Shown: positions 1 through 7,649, counted from the stretch's first letter. The stretch: DNA of 14,152 nt from Rhodospirillales bacterium (GCA_025350425.1 JANXXW010000281.1:1-14152); one strand, 5' to 3'. Numbers and translations are program-made. The notes: generated from the letters alone by a model not told the origin.

Positions 1-698
1 CGGATGCCGTCCCATTTCCACTCGGCTCGAAAGGCGGAGGCGTCGAGCAGTGCGATATCGGGGGCGGCGAGCGGATGCGCCAACATGGGCGGGCGGAACA
101 CTGGGGCATCGGCCGGGTCCGGCCGCTCCCCCCTGCCCTCGACCCAGGCGAACAACTCCAGGTATGGCGGCGCCAGCCCGTGCCAGACTTCCTCGATGTC
201 GTCGGGCGCGATGCGCTCGCCGGCGATTTCGGACAACGCGATCTTGGCCAGCCGCGCCGAGGCGCCGACGCGCAGGCCGCCGGTGATGAGCTTGAGGATC
301 GCGAGCCTGACGGACGAGTCCGACGCGTCCAGCCAACCCGCGACGATGCGGGGCAGTTCCGTCTTTGGCGCGGTGGCCAGCGTGTCCACGACCTCCCACA
401 AGGCCGGCGGGGCGGCGTTAGTGAGGGCCTGGGGCCAGATGAGCGCCACCGTCTCGGCGAGGTCGCCGACATAGTCATACGACCAGGCGAACAATTCAGG
501 GTCGGTGCGGGCGGCGGCGAGGTCGCGGATCAGGCCGGGTTTGGCGGCGGCGAACGCGAGGTCGCCCGCGAAGGCAGCAAGGCCGAGACCGCGATCCGGG
601 TCCGTCTCGGTTTCAAAATAGCGGCGGAGCAGCGCGATCTTGGCGTTACGGCCGGGGGTGAACACCAGGCGCTCCAGCAGGGCGGCAAAGGCGATCAT
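1..698 (-). CDS. ATP-dependent DNA ligase of the repair-cluster type (3' part lies outside the window)
   Basis: Seals nicks in duplex DNA through a ligase-AMP intermediate. In this family it is encoded beside a dedicated exonuclease, helicase and endonuclease and is usually named cisplatin damage response ligase. Only the first 232 codons are present. They cover the helical N-terminal DNA-binding domain (starting MIAFAALLERLVFTP, with a LKLITGGLRVGAS stretch) and run into adenylation motif I. The last codons read EWKWDGI followed by CG (an Arg codon), so the K-x-D-G-x-R motif is intact and the AMP-accepting lysine is K228. The nucleotidyltransferase remainder and the OB fold are beyond base 1. 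The start ATG at 698 overlaps the exonuclease stop in an ATGA junction, which indicates translational coupling. Family assignment is firm from motif I plus the exonuclease neighbour. An LigD- or LigC-type end-joining ligase is less likely because no Ku or primase is nearby. Confidence 0.93.
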   Translation of the reverse strand, partial: MIAFAALLERLVFTPGRNAKIALLRRYFETETDPDRGLGLAAFAGDLAFAAAKPGLIRDLAAARTDPELFAWSYDYVGDLAETVALIWPQALTNAAPPALWEVVDTLATAPKTELPRIVAGWLDASDSSVRLAILKLITGGLRVGASARLAKIALSEIAGERIAPDDIEEVWHGLAPPYLELFAWVEGRGERPDPADAPVFRPPMLAHPLAAPDIALLDASAFRAEWKWDGI

Positions 699-1723
699 GC
701 CGCGTCCGCCTTGGCCGGCACCTCGTCGTCGTCGCCGTAGCCGACCAGGCGCAGCGCGCGGCCGCGAATGCCGCGCAGGCCGGCGGCGTAGATCAGCGCC
801 TCCTCGCGCCCGTGCGTCACCCAGACTTCGGGCGCGCCCACGTCGTCTAGCGTTTGCAGCAGTTCGTCCCAGTCGCCATGGTCCGAGATCACCAGCGGCA
901 ATTCGACGCCCCGGCTTTTGGCGCGCTGACGGACCCGCATCCAGCCCGACGCCAGGCACACCACCGGATCAGCCAGCCGCCGCGCCCAGCGGTCGGCAAT
1001 GGCACTGGGCGGTGCGAGCACGATCTTGCCGACCAGATCGGCCTTGGCGGCGACCGTGGCCGGACGAAGTTCACCGAGATCGACGCCAAGTTCGCGGTAG
1101 GTGTTGCACACGGCCATCAACGCGCCGTGCAGCCAGATTGGGTGGTCCCATCCGCCGCGCCGCAACAGGGCGATCAGACGTTGGCATTTGCCGAGAGCGT
1201 AGCAGCCGACGACGTGGGTGCGCTCGGGGAACAGGGCCACGCTGTCCAGCAGCTTCTGGATTTCCAAATGGTCCGGTGGATGGCGGAACACTGGCAGCGC
1301 GAACGTAGCCTCGGTCACGAACACATCGCACGGGATCGGCTCGAAACTGGCGCAAGTTGGATCGGGTCGGCGCTTATAGTCGCCGCTCACCACGGCACGG
1401 CTGCCGCGCCACTCCATCGCGACCTGGGCGCTGCCGAGCACGTGGCCGGCCGGTTGCATCCAAAGTGTGACCTCGCCCAGGGTGATCCGCTCACCCCAGC
1501 GCAGCGCCTGGCCGGGACCGGCCCCCGCCCCCATGCGCGTCCGCATGATCGCCAGCGTCTCGGCAGTCGCGAGCACGGCGCGATTGCCGGGACGGGCGTG
1601 ATCGGCATGGGCATGGGTGATGACCGCGCGATCCACCGGCAGCACGGGATCGACGTAAAAACCTCCGGGCTCACAATAGAGGCCGTTGGGCAGGACTTTG
1701 AGCCAGGTGTCAGGGTGCGGCAT
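695..1723 (-). CDS. Ligase-associated DNA exonuclease (metallo-beta-lactamase/beta-CASP fold)
   Basis: Predicted two-metal nuclease that resects DNA ends for the ligase encoded immediately downstream. It has 342 residues, close to the family's usual 330-340. Visible motifs, in order: HAHADH (H37, H39, D41, H42); the GH of motif III near residue 94; SGD at 113-115; the acidic beta-CASP motif A in VTEAT (E138); SDHGD at about 280-284; and VTHG (H304). These are the metal ligands of the RNase J/CPSF73/SNM1 superfamily. I chose the ATG at 1723 (MPHPDTWL) because homologues begin with this H-P-x-x-W-L block. A longer reading from 1813 adds 30 basic, unrelated residues. No good ribosome site is visible before 1723. 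The gene overlaps the ligase by four bases (ATGA). RNase J is excluded by length and context. Confidence 0.93.
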   Translation of the reverse strand: MPHPDTWLKVLPNGLYCEPGGFYVDPVLPVDRAVITHAHADHARPGNRAVLATAETLAIMRTRMGAGAGPGQALRWGERITLGEVTLWMQPAGHVLGSAQVAMEWRGSRAVVSGDYKRRPDPTCASFEPIPCDVFVTEATFALPVFRHPPDHLEIQKLLDSVALFPERTHVVGCYALGKCQRLIALLRRGGWDHPIWLHGALMAVCNTYRELGVDLGELRPATVAAKADLVGKIVLAPPSAIADRWARRLADPVVCLASGWMRVRQRAKSRGVELPLVISDHGDWDELLQTLDDVGAPEVWVTHGREEALIYAAGLRGIRGRALRLVGYGDDDEVPAKADAA

Positions 1724-2208
1724 AGGGAAGATTTGGGACGCTTTGGCGCGCTGTCGCCCCGCTGCGCCGCAGCCGGCCAGAACGCGGCGGCGATGGTCTG
1801 CTCGAAGCTGCAAGGGCAGGCCACGGGATCACGTCACGCAGGTCGCGTTTCTCGCCGCTTCCCAATGTCTCGATCTCCTCAGCGATGTGCCGCGTTTCCG
1901 CCTTGGACAACCCCACTGCGCACAACAACGCAGCCTGCTCGATCGCCCGGACGTGGAAGTCGCGATCGTAGCTGTCTGTACGGTCGGGTATCGTGCGGCA
2001 CATTGGTCTGGCGAAGATTGCCGTGCAAGTCGGCGAATTGGCGCCGAACCGCGCTTTTAGTCGCGGGGCGTCTCGGTGGCATTGAGGCCACCCGGGTTGC
2101 CCCATTTCTCGGTCAGGCCGGAACAGCTTGTCGGTCTGTCGGAGCTGGCTGGGCCAGCTCTCAGGCTTCAACCTTTCCCTGTCTCGCCAAAACACCTATC
2201 TCTGGACC
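1724..2208. other. 485-base divergent spacer between the two halves of the repair module
   Basis: This stretch separates the leftward exonuclease-ligase pair from the rightward helicase-endonuclease pair, so the promoters of both transcripts should lie here. I see no convincing -35/-10 pair and no strong Shine-Dalgarno before either start. On the minus strand it contains the DUF29-like fragment described separately. The part from about 2004 to 2208 is open in several frames but gives no recognisable protein. The spacer is unusually long for this compact window, which fits decayed coding DNA. Confidence 0.6.
1839..2003 (-). pseudogene. Truncated DUF29-family protein remnant
   Basis: Translating the minus strand from an ATG at 2003 gives a stretch (bases 1976-1839, 46 residues) that resembles the N-terminal half of DUF29 proteins. 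It has YDRDF, then EQAALL, then HIAEEIETLG and GEKRDL, in the same order and spacing as the family pattern Y-x-x-D-F ... E-Q-A-A-L-L-R ... A-E-E-I-E-x-M-G-x-S-E-K-R. After EKRDL the family normally continues with a leucine- and tryptophan-rich helix (LLxHLLKWQ). Here the reading becomes Pro/Arg/Ser-rich and runs open into the exonuclease start (to 1710). No ribosome site is visible. The function of DUF29 is unknown, and the family is often multicopy. I infer a decayed copy missing its C-terminal half. The match is from memory of the family pattern, so confidence is moderate. Confidence 0.6.
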
Positions 2209-4707
2209 ATGACGGGAACATTGCCAGAACGTTTTGCGACGTGGTTCGCCTCGCGCGGGTGGACCGTCCGGCCGCATCAGTTGGACGTTCTGGCGGCGGC
2301 GGCGGCCGGAGAAAGCGTACTGCTGATCGCGCCGACCGGTGGCGGCAAGACGCTGGCGGGGTTCCTGCCCAGCCTGGTCGAGCTGTCCGAGACGCCGCAT
2401 GTTGGCCTTCACACGTTATACTTGAGCCCGCTGAAGGCGCTGGCGACCGACATCGCACGCAACCTCATGCTCCCGATCGAGGAAATGGGATTGCCGGTCA
2501 GCGTGGACACCCGCAGCGGCGACACGCCAAGCGAACGCCGCAAGCGGCAGCGGGACGAGCCGCCCAACCTGTTCCTGACCACGCCCGAAAGCCTGGCCCT
2601 GCTGTTAACCCAGCCGGGTGCCCAGCAGTTCTTCGGCGGCCTCAGACGCATCATTGTCGACGAGGTCCACGCCCTCGCCGGCATCAAGCGCGGCGACCAG
2701 CTGGCGCTGTGCCTCGCGCGGCTGGCGGCCCTGGCGCCTCAGGTCCACCGCATCGGGCTGTCGGCTACCGTGGCCCACCCTGCGGCGCTGATGGCGTATG
2801 TATCTGCGGACCGGATCATCGAAGTGAACGGCGGTGCGCCGCCCGAGATCACCATGATCCTGCCGGCCGGCCGGCTGCCCTGGTCCGGGCACATGGGCCT
2901 ATTCAGTGCGCCCGAGATACTGAAAAGCATAGGCTCGGCCGGCACCACCATCGTGTTCGTCAACACCCGCGCGCAGTCGGAGCTTCTGTTCCAGGCGCTC
3001 TGGCGTCTGAACGAGGAGACGCTGCCGATTGCCATTCATCACGGCAGCCTCGAACTCGACCAGCGCAAGCGCGTCGAGCAGGCGATGGCGGCGGGGAAAT
3101 TGCGCGGGGTCATCGCGACCTCCTCGCTCGACCTCGGCATCGACTGGGGCGGCGTGGATCAGGTGCTTCAGGTCGGTGCCCCCAAGGGCGTGAGCCGGCT
3201 GCTGCAGCGCGTCGGGCGCGCCAATCACCGGATGGACGAGGCGTCCAAGGCAATCCTGGTGCCGGCCAATCGGTTCGAGGTGCTGGAATGTGAGGCAGCC
3301 ATCCTGGGCGTGGCCGCGCGCGAGCTGGACGGCGATCCACCCCGGCCGGGCGGGCTCGATGTGTTGGCGCAGCATCTGCTGGGCTGCGCTTGTGGTGAGC
3401 CGTTCCATCCCGACGCGATGTTCGCCGAGGTCACCTCGACGGCGCCCTACGCCATGTTGACCCGGCAGGATTTCGACGACGTGCTCGGCTTTGTGGAAGA
3501 CGGCGGCTACGCCCTGAAAGCCTATGACCGCTACCGCAAGCTGTTCCGCGATGCCGAGGGACGCGTTCAGGTGCGCTCCGAACGGATCGCGCGCCAGCAC
3601 CGCATGAACATCGGCACCATCGTCGAGGCTCCGGTGATGAAGGTGCGCTATGCCGGCCGGGGTGGCGGCAGCCTGGGCGAGGTGGAAGAATCGTTCGTCA
3701 ACATGCTTGTGCCAGACGACACCTTCATGTTCGCCGGACGCCTGCTGCGGTTCATCAGGCTGCGTGAGAACGTGGTCGAGGTCGCCGATGGCGGCACCGG
3801 CGAGCCCAAGGTGCCGGCGTATGCGGGCGGGCGGATGCCGATGACCACCAACCTCGCCGACCGTGTGCGCGGCATGTTGCAGGATCCCTCGACCTGGCAC
3901 GCTTTCCCTGAGCCGGTGCGGGAGTGGCTTGATTTGCAGAAGCTGCGCTCACGTATGCCCGGCCGCGACGACCTGCTCGTGGAGACATTTCCGCGTGGCG
4001 ACCGCTATTACATCGTGGCCTATTGCTTCGAAGGGCGGCAGGCGCACCAGACGTTGGGGATGCTGCTCACCCGGCGGCTGGAGCGGTTCGGCTTCGTGCC
4101 ACTCGGCTTCGTCGCCACCGATTACGTGCTGGCCTGTTGGTGCGCGCGCGAACCGTACGATGTCGCGCGCCTATTTGAGCAAGACATGCTGGGCGATGAC
4201 GTCGAAGCCTGGATGGCCGAAAGCTCGATGCTGCGGCGGACCTTTCGCAATGTCTCGGTGATCGCCGGCCTGATCGAGCGCAACCTTCCTGGCGCCAAGA
4301 AGAACCGCCGGCAGGTGACGGTCAACAGCGACCTCATCTACGACATGTTGCGACGCCACCAGCCCGACCACATCCTGCTCCGCGCGACCCGCGCCGATGC
4401 GGCGGGTGGGCTGACTGACCTTGGTCGCATCGCCGGGATGCTGGAACGGGTGCAGGGCCGGATCACCCACATGGCGCTGTCCCGCGTGTCGCCGCTGGCG
4501 GTGCCGGTGCTGCTGGATATCGGGCGCGAGGTGGTGCGCCACGAGGATGGCGAGGACGCCCTGCTGGAGGACGCGGAAACCTTGGTGGCCGAGGCGATGG
4601 GCGAGACCGAGCCGCCGCCTTTCATGCCGATGCAAGAACCGGCTATTCTACGACCCAATGTGAAGCGCGGCCGCCTGTCGCGCGGCGGCGGAACGCTGTT
4701 CCAGTGA
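2209..4707 (+). CDS. lhr: Ligase-associated DEXH-box helicase, Lhr-Core family
   Basis: ATP-driven 3'-to-5' translocase/helicase of superfamily 2, expected to unwind DNA or RNA:DNA hybrids during repair with the linked ligase and nucleases. It has 832 residues, as expected for the short Lhr-Core branch; the long E. coli Lhr has about 1500. Motif I is APTGGGKT (K47), motif II DEVH (151-154) and motif III SAT (185-187). Motif IV is in TIVFVNTRAQSE, motif V in ATSSLDLGIDWG, and motif VI is QRVGRANHR (333-341). The second half carries the winged-helix and Lhr-specific core, ending in a conserved-looking basic tail (RGRLSRGGGTLFQ). I chose ATG 2209 because MTGTLPERFATWF matches the family's N-terminus; an upstream ATG at 2128 adds 27 unrelated residues. 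There is no clear Shine-Dalgarno. The endonuclease gene follows after nine bases. Confidence 0.95.
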   Translation: MTGTLPERFATWFASRGWTVRPHQLDVLAAAAAGESVLLIAPTGGGKTLAGFLPSLVELSETPHVGLHTLYLSPLKALATDIARNLMLPIEEMGLPVSVDTRSGDTPSERRKRQRDEPPNLFLTTPESLALLLTQPGAQQFFGGLRRIIVDEVHALAGIKRGDQLALCLARLAALAPQVHRIGLSATVAHPAALMAYVSADRIIEVNGGAPPEITMILPAGRLPWSGHMGLFSAPEILKSIGSAGTTIVFVNTRAQSELLFQALWRLNEETLPIAIHHGSLELDQRKRVEQAMAAGKLRGVIATSSLDLGIDWGGVDQVLQVGAPKGVSRLLQRVGRANHRMDEASKAILVPANRFEVLECEAAILGVAARELDGDPPRPGGLDVLAQHLLGCACGEPFHPDAMFAEVTSTAPYAMLTRQDFDDVLGFVEDGGYALKAYDRYRKLFRDAEGRVQVRSERIARQHRMNIGTIVEAPVMKVRYAGRGGGSLGEVEESFVNMLVPDDTFMFAGRLLRFIRLRENVVEVADGGTGEPKVPAYAGGRMPMTTNLADRVRGMLQDPSTWHAFPEPVREWLDLQKLRSRMPGRDDLLVETFPRGDRYYIVAYCFEGRQAHQTLGMLLTRRLERFGFVPLGFVATDYVLACWCAREPYDVARLFEQDMLGDDVEAWMAESSMLRRTFRNVSVIAGLIERNLPGAKKNRRQVTVNSDLIYDMLRRHQPDHILLRATRADAAGGLTDLGRIAGMLERVQGRITHMALSRVSPLAVPVLLDIGREVVRHEDGEDALLEDAETLVAEAMGETEPPPFMPMQEPAILRPNVKRGRLSRGGGTLFQ

Positions 4708-4716
4708 AAGGGAACG

Positions 4717-5394
4717 ATGACCCCTGCCCCGATCCACTTCGCAGGCGAGCGCCTGATGCTCGATCCCTGTGGCGGCCTGTTTTGGCCTGCGCGCAACACG
4801 CTGATCGTGTCCGATCTGCACCTCGAGAAAGGCTCGGCGGCGGCGTCGCGGGGCAACTTGCTGCCGCCTTGGGATACCCGCGTGACGCTCGATCGGCTGG
4901 CGTTGATGATACGCCGGTTCGGGCCTGAGCGCGTTGTGGCGCTGGGCGACAGCTTTCATGACCGGAACGGAGCCGGGCGGATGCAGCCGGCCGATCTCGC
5001 GCGGCTGCGCGGCATGACCGCGACGGCGAATTTCACCTGGGTCCTGGGCAACCATGATCCGACTCCGCCGGAGGGTCTCGACGGCGAGTCGGTCGAGGAA
5101 CATCTCGCCGGACCGCTGCTTTTCCGCCATCAGGCGATAACCGGGGCGGGAGCCGGCGAGATCTGCGGCCACCACCACCCAAAAGCGCAAATCCCCACGC
5201 GCGGCGCGTCCGTCACCCGGCCCTGCTTCGTGTTCGACGGCAAGCGGCTGATGCTGCCGGCGCTCGGCGCCTATACTGGCGGGCTGGATGTACGCGACCC
5301 CGCCATCGCGCGATTGTTCCCACGCGGATTCCGCGTGTTCCTGCTCGGACGCGATCGTCTTTTCTCGTTCGTCTTCAACCGGTTGGCAGCCTGA
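4717..5394 (+). CDS. pdeM: Ligase-associated DNA damage response endonuclease PdeM (MPE)
   Basis: Calcineurin-fold metallophosphoesterase. The Pseudomonas putida homologue from the equivalent gene cluster is a manganese-dependent single-strand DNA endonuclease. All metal-binding motifs are present in its 225 residues: D33-x-H35 in SDLHLEKGS, GDSFHD (77-82), GNHD (111-114), a single His near 138, and GHHHP (151-155). The start is well supported: AAAGGGA lies just upstream of ATG 4717 and overlaps the end of the helicase gene (stop at 4705-4707). The nine-base gap indicates co-transcription with lhr. The palindromic CAACCGGTTG near its 3' end sits inside codons and has no obvious role. A general phosphodiesterase is the only alternative, and the neighbours make that unlikely. 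Confidence 0.93.
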   Translation: MTPAPIHFAGERLMLDPCGGLFWPARNTLIVSDLHLEKGSAAASRGNLLPPWDTRVTLDRLALMIRRFGPERVVALGDSFHDRNGAGRMQPADLARLRGMTATANFTWVLGNHDPTPPEGLDGESVEEHLAGPLLFRHQAITGAGAGEICGHHHPKAQIPTRGASVTRPCFVFDGKRLMLPALGAYTGGLDVRDPAIARLFPRGFRVFLLGRDRLFSFVFNRLAA

Positions 5395-5480
5395 TGCCAC
5401 GGCATTCATGAGGCGCTGGCTTGCTCGCGCGGGCGTGAGCCACATCTATTGGTATGGTCTGCGCGTAGTAAAGCATTAGC

Positions 5481-5504
5481 ATGATAGATACTTTTCCAGA
5501 ATGA
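5481..5504 (+). CDS. Possible seven-codon leader ORF coupled to the photolyase start
   Basis: ATG at 5481 opens a frame encoding MIDTFPE, and its TGA (5502-5504) overlaps the photolyase ATG (5501-5503) as ATGA. The photolyase itself has no Shine-Dalgarno (the upstream bases are CTTTTCCAGA), so re-initiation from this short frame could supply its translation. Only a weak TAAAG lies before 5481. A seven-codon frame can easily arise by chance in this AT-richer spacer, so this is a tentative call. Confidence 0.2.
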   Translation: MIDTFPE

Positions 5505-6925
5505 ATACTCCCCTTGCGCCAGCTATCCTCTGGTTGCGCCGTGAACTTCGCATGGCTGACAACCCGGCCCTCGTGGCCGCGATCGATAGCGGCCGTCCGG
5601 TGCTGCCCGTGTTCATTCTGGACCAGGAAACGCCGGGCAAGTGGGCGCCGGGTGCGGGCAGCCTGTGGTGGATGCACCAGACGCTGGAATCCCTGGGCAA
5701 GACGTTCGCCGCCGCCGGAGCGCCCCTGGTTCTGCGACGCGGCCGTGTTGCCGACGTGCTGCGCCATCTCGTGCACGAGGTCGGCGCGGCCGAAATCCAC
5801 GCCGGACGCCCGGTAGAGCCGTGGGCACGGCGGGTGCTGGACGAGCTGGTCGCCACCGCCGGGGTGCCGGTTCACCTGCATCGCACCACTCTGCTGTTCG
5901 ATCCCGGTTCCGTTCGCACGCTGTCCGGCGGCGCCTACGGCGTGTTCACACCGTTCGCCCGTGCCTGTCTGGCGCGCCCAAAGCCCGCTGCCCCGCTGGC
6001 AGCGCCGACCACCATCGCCGGCATATCTGTCGCATCGGACCGGCTCGAAGATTGGCAATTGCTGCCGACTCAGCCGGAGCGCGCTGCCGGCTTCCGCCGA
6101 ACCTGGAAGCCCGGCGAAGCCGGTGCTGCCGAGCGGCTGGCCAAGATCGCGGCCCAGACAGTCGCGGATTATGACCGGACGCGTAACTTACCCGGCGAGG
6201 ACGGCACGTCGGCACTTTCGCCCCGCCTGCACTGGGGAGAACTGTCGCCCGGCCAGATCTGGCACGCCGTGGACGATATCGAAGGTGCCGGCAAAGACAG
6301 CTACCTGAGCGAGCTGCTATGGCGCGAATTTTCCGCCAACCTGCTGTGGCATCACCCCGACCTGCCCGAAAAGCCGCTACGGCCGGAATTCGCCAACATG
6401 CCGTTCCGCGATGACGCAGCAGACCTGACCGCCTGGCAACGCGGCCAGACCGGCATCCCGATCGTCGATGCCGGGATACGCCAGCTGTGGGGTCTTGGCT
6501 GGATGCACAACCGCGTCCGCATGATCACGGCGTCGTTCCTGGTCAAGCATCTGCTGCTGCCGTGGCAGGAAGGCGAGGCGTGGTTCTGGAACACGCTCGT
6601 GGACGCGGATCTCGCTTCGAACAGCGCGCAATGGCAGTGGGTGGCCGGCTCCGGCGCGGATGCAGCGCCGTACTTCCGGGTGTTCAATCCGGTGTTGCAG
6701 GGCCGGAAATTCGATGCCGACGGAAACTACGTGCGCCGCTGGGTGCCGGAGTTGGCGCGGCTGTCGGACAAAGCGCTCCAGGCTCCGTGGGAGGCGTCAG
6801 AGTCCGAACTCGCGCAGGCCGGTGTACGCCTCGGGCATACCTACCCGCATCCGATCGTTGATCTCCCAGCAGGGCGAGCGCGGGCGTTGGCGGCCTACAA
6901 GACCATCGGCCGATCGCCCGAATAA
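5501..6925 (+). CDS. phrB: Class I deoxyribodipyrimidine photolyase (CPD photolyase)
   Basis: Flavoenzyme that uses blue/near-UV light to split cyclobutane pyrimidine dimers in DNA. Its 474 residues match the class I length. The N-terminal Rossmann antenna domain begins ILWLRRELRMADNPAL. The FAD-binding helical domain shows E271-LLW274-REF, then WQRGQTGIPIVDAGIRQL, GWMHNRVRMITASF, DADLASN and WQWVAGSGADAAPYFRVFNP, which together are the two photolyase signature regions. Aligned by hand to E. coli PhrB, FAD-contacting N378 corresponds to N374, W359 to W355 and W382 to W378, but W306 corresponds to F302. It lies 106 bases after pdeM on the same strand. The AT-richer spacer may hold its own promoter, though I cannot fix one. 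There is no clear ribosome site. A (6-4) photolyase or cryptochrome is less likely because the class I CPD signatures are close to canonical. Confidence 0.93.
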   Translation: MNTPLAPAILWLRRELRMADNPALVAAIDSGRPVLPVFILDQETPGKWAPGAGSLWWMHQTLESLGKTFAAAGAPLVLRRGRVADVLRHLVHEVGAAEIHAGRPVEPWARRVLDELVATAGVPVHLHRTTLLFDPGSVRTLSGGAYGVFTPFARACLARPKPAAPLAAPTTIAGISVASDRLEDWQLLPTQPERAAGFRRTWKPGEAGAAERLAKIAAQTVADYDRTRNLPGEDGTSALSPRLHWGELSPGQIWHAVDDIEGAGKDSYLSELLWREFSANLLWHHPDLPEKPLRPEFANMPFRDDAADLTAWQRGQTGIPIVDAGIRQLWGLGWMHNRVRMITASFLVKHLLLPWQEGEAWFWNTLVDADLASNSAQWQWVAGSGADAAPYFRVFNPVLQGRKFDADGNYVRRWVPELARLSDKALQAPWEASESELAQAGVRLGHTYPHPIVDLPAGRARALAAYKTIGRSPE

Positions 6926-6929
6926 ACCC

Positions 6930-7649
6930 ATGACCCCGCTGCGCATTCCGCTCGATCGAGGCTTGCGTGTGGTGGGGGACGTTCATGGCGATGCTCGCGC
7001 CTTCGCCGCTGCCGCTGCAACCGATCTGTTTGTGCTCCAGCTCGGCGACCTCATCGACAACGGACCGGACAGCGCTGCCTCCCTTCGCATCATGTTTGAC
7101 CTCATCGACCACGGGCGCGGGCTGTTTCTGCTTGGCAACCACGACCTCAAGCTCGCACGTGCCCTCGCCGGCAACCTGGTCCGGGTGGACGAGCCGCTGA
7201 CGACGACGCTGGCGCAACTCGACGAAGGGCTGCGCGTCCGCGCGCTGCATGAGATCAGCCGGGCGCCGGCCTGGGTTCCGCATGGACAGTTGCAAAAGCG
7301 CCGGATGCTGTTCGTGCATGGTGGGTTCCATACGTCGATGCTCGAGAACGATCCGCCGCAGGCTCCCGAAGGCCGCGTCAAAGGCGTATTGGCCCGCGCG
7401 CTGTATGGCGAGCCCACCGGCCGCCTGCAACATGACGGCTACCCTGAGCGCAGCCTGCGCTGGGTGGACCGCATTCCCGAGGGCCTTACCGTGTACTGTG
7501 GGCATGACCGCCGCAGCACCGACGGCCGTCCCTACGTGCGCCACAACTCGCAGGGCGGCACGGCGATCTTTCTCGATACCGGCGCCGGTAAGGGCGGTCA
7601 CCTCTCCTGGATCGACATTCCGCGCGAAGCCGCCGTCAACGTCGCTTGA
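6930..7649 (+). CDS. PPP-type metallophosphoesterase (serine/threonine phosphatase-like)
   Basis: Two-metal phosphoesterase of the calcineurin superfamily, 239 residues. The motif set is that of PPP, ApaH and PNKP-type phosphatases, not PdeM: GDVHGD (16-21), GDLIDNGPDS (39-48), GNHD (69-72), HGGFH (130-134) and GHD (191-193), followed by a DTG turn near the C-terminus. The substrate cannot be read from sequence; phosphoproteins, dinucleoside polyphosphates and nucleic-acid 3'-phosphates are all used by relatives. Two details differ from the usual PPP pattern: Asn replaces the phosphate-binding Arg of GDxxDRG, and the last motif reads GHD where many relatives have GHT. ATG 6930 follows the photolyase stop by four bases, so the two are probably co-transcribed. 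The 3' end overlaps the convergent lipoprotein gene by 14 bases. Confidence 0.85.
   Translation: MTPLRIPLDRGLRVVGDVHGDARAFAAAAATDLFVLQLGDLIDNGPDSAASLRIMFDLIDHGRGLFLLGNHDLKLARALAGNLVRVDEPLTTTLAQLDEGLRVRALHEISRAPAWVPHGQLQKRRMLFVHGGFHTSMLENDPPQAPEGRVKGVLARALYGEPTGRLQHDGYPERSLRWVDRIPEGLTVYCGHDRRSTDGRPYVRHNSQGGTAIFLDTGAGKGGHLSWIDIPREAAVNVA

Noticed and set aside
854..2212. A 452-residue plus-strand open frame antisense to the exonuclease
   Set aside because: It has no family motifs and a low-complexity composition typical of high-GC antisense frames. The opposite strand carries the complete exonuclease motif set.
2076..3293. A 405-residue plus-strand frame overlapping the helicase
   Set aside because: Arg/Pro/Gly-rich shadow of the helicase in another frame. 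The helicase frame has all SF2 motifs in order.
2899..3900. A 333-residue minus-strand frame inside the helicase gene
   Set aside because: Antisense shadow caused by the third-position GC bias of the helicase codons, with no recognisable domain.
5394..5405. ATGCC-AC-GGCAT palindrome at the pdeM stop as a terminator
   Set aside because: The stem is five pairs at most, the loop is too tight, and no T-run follows.
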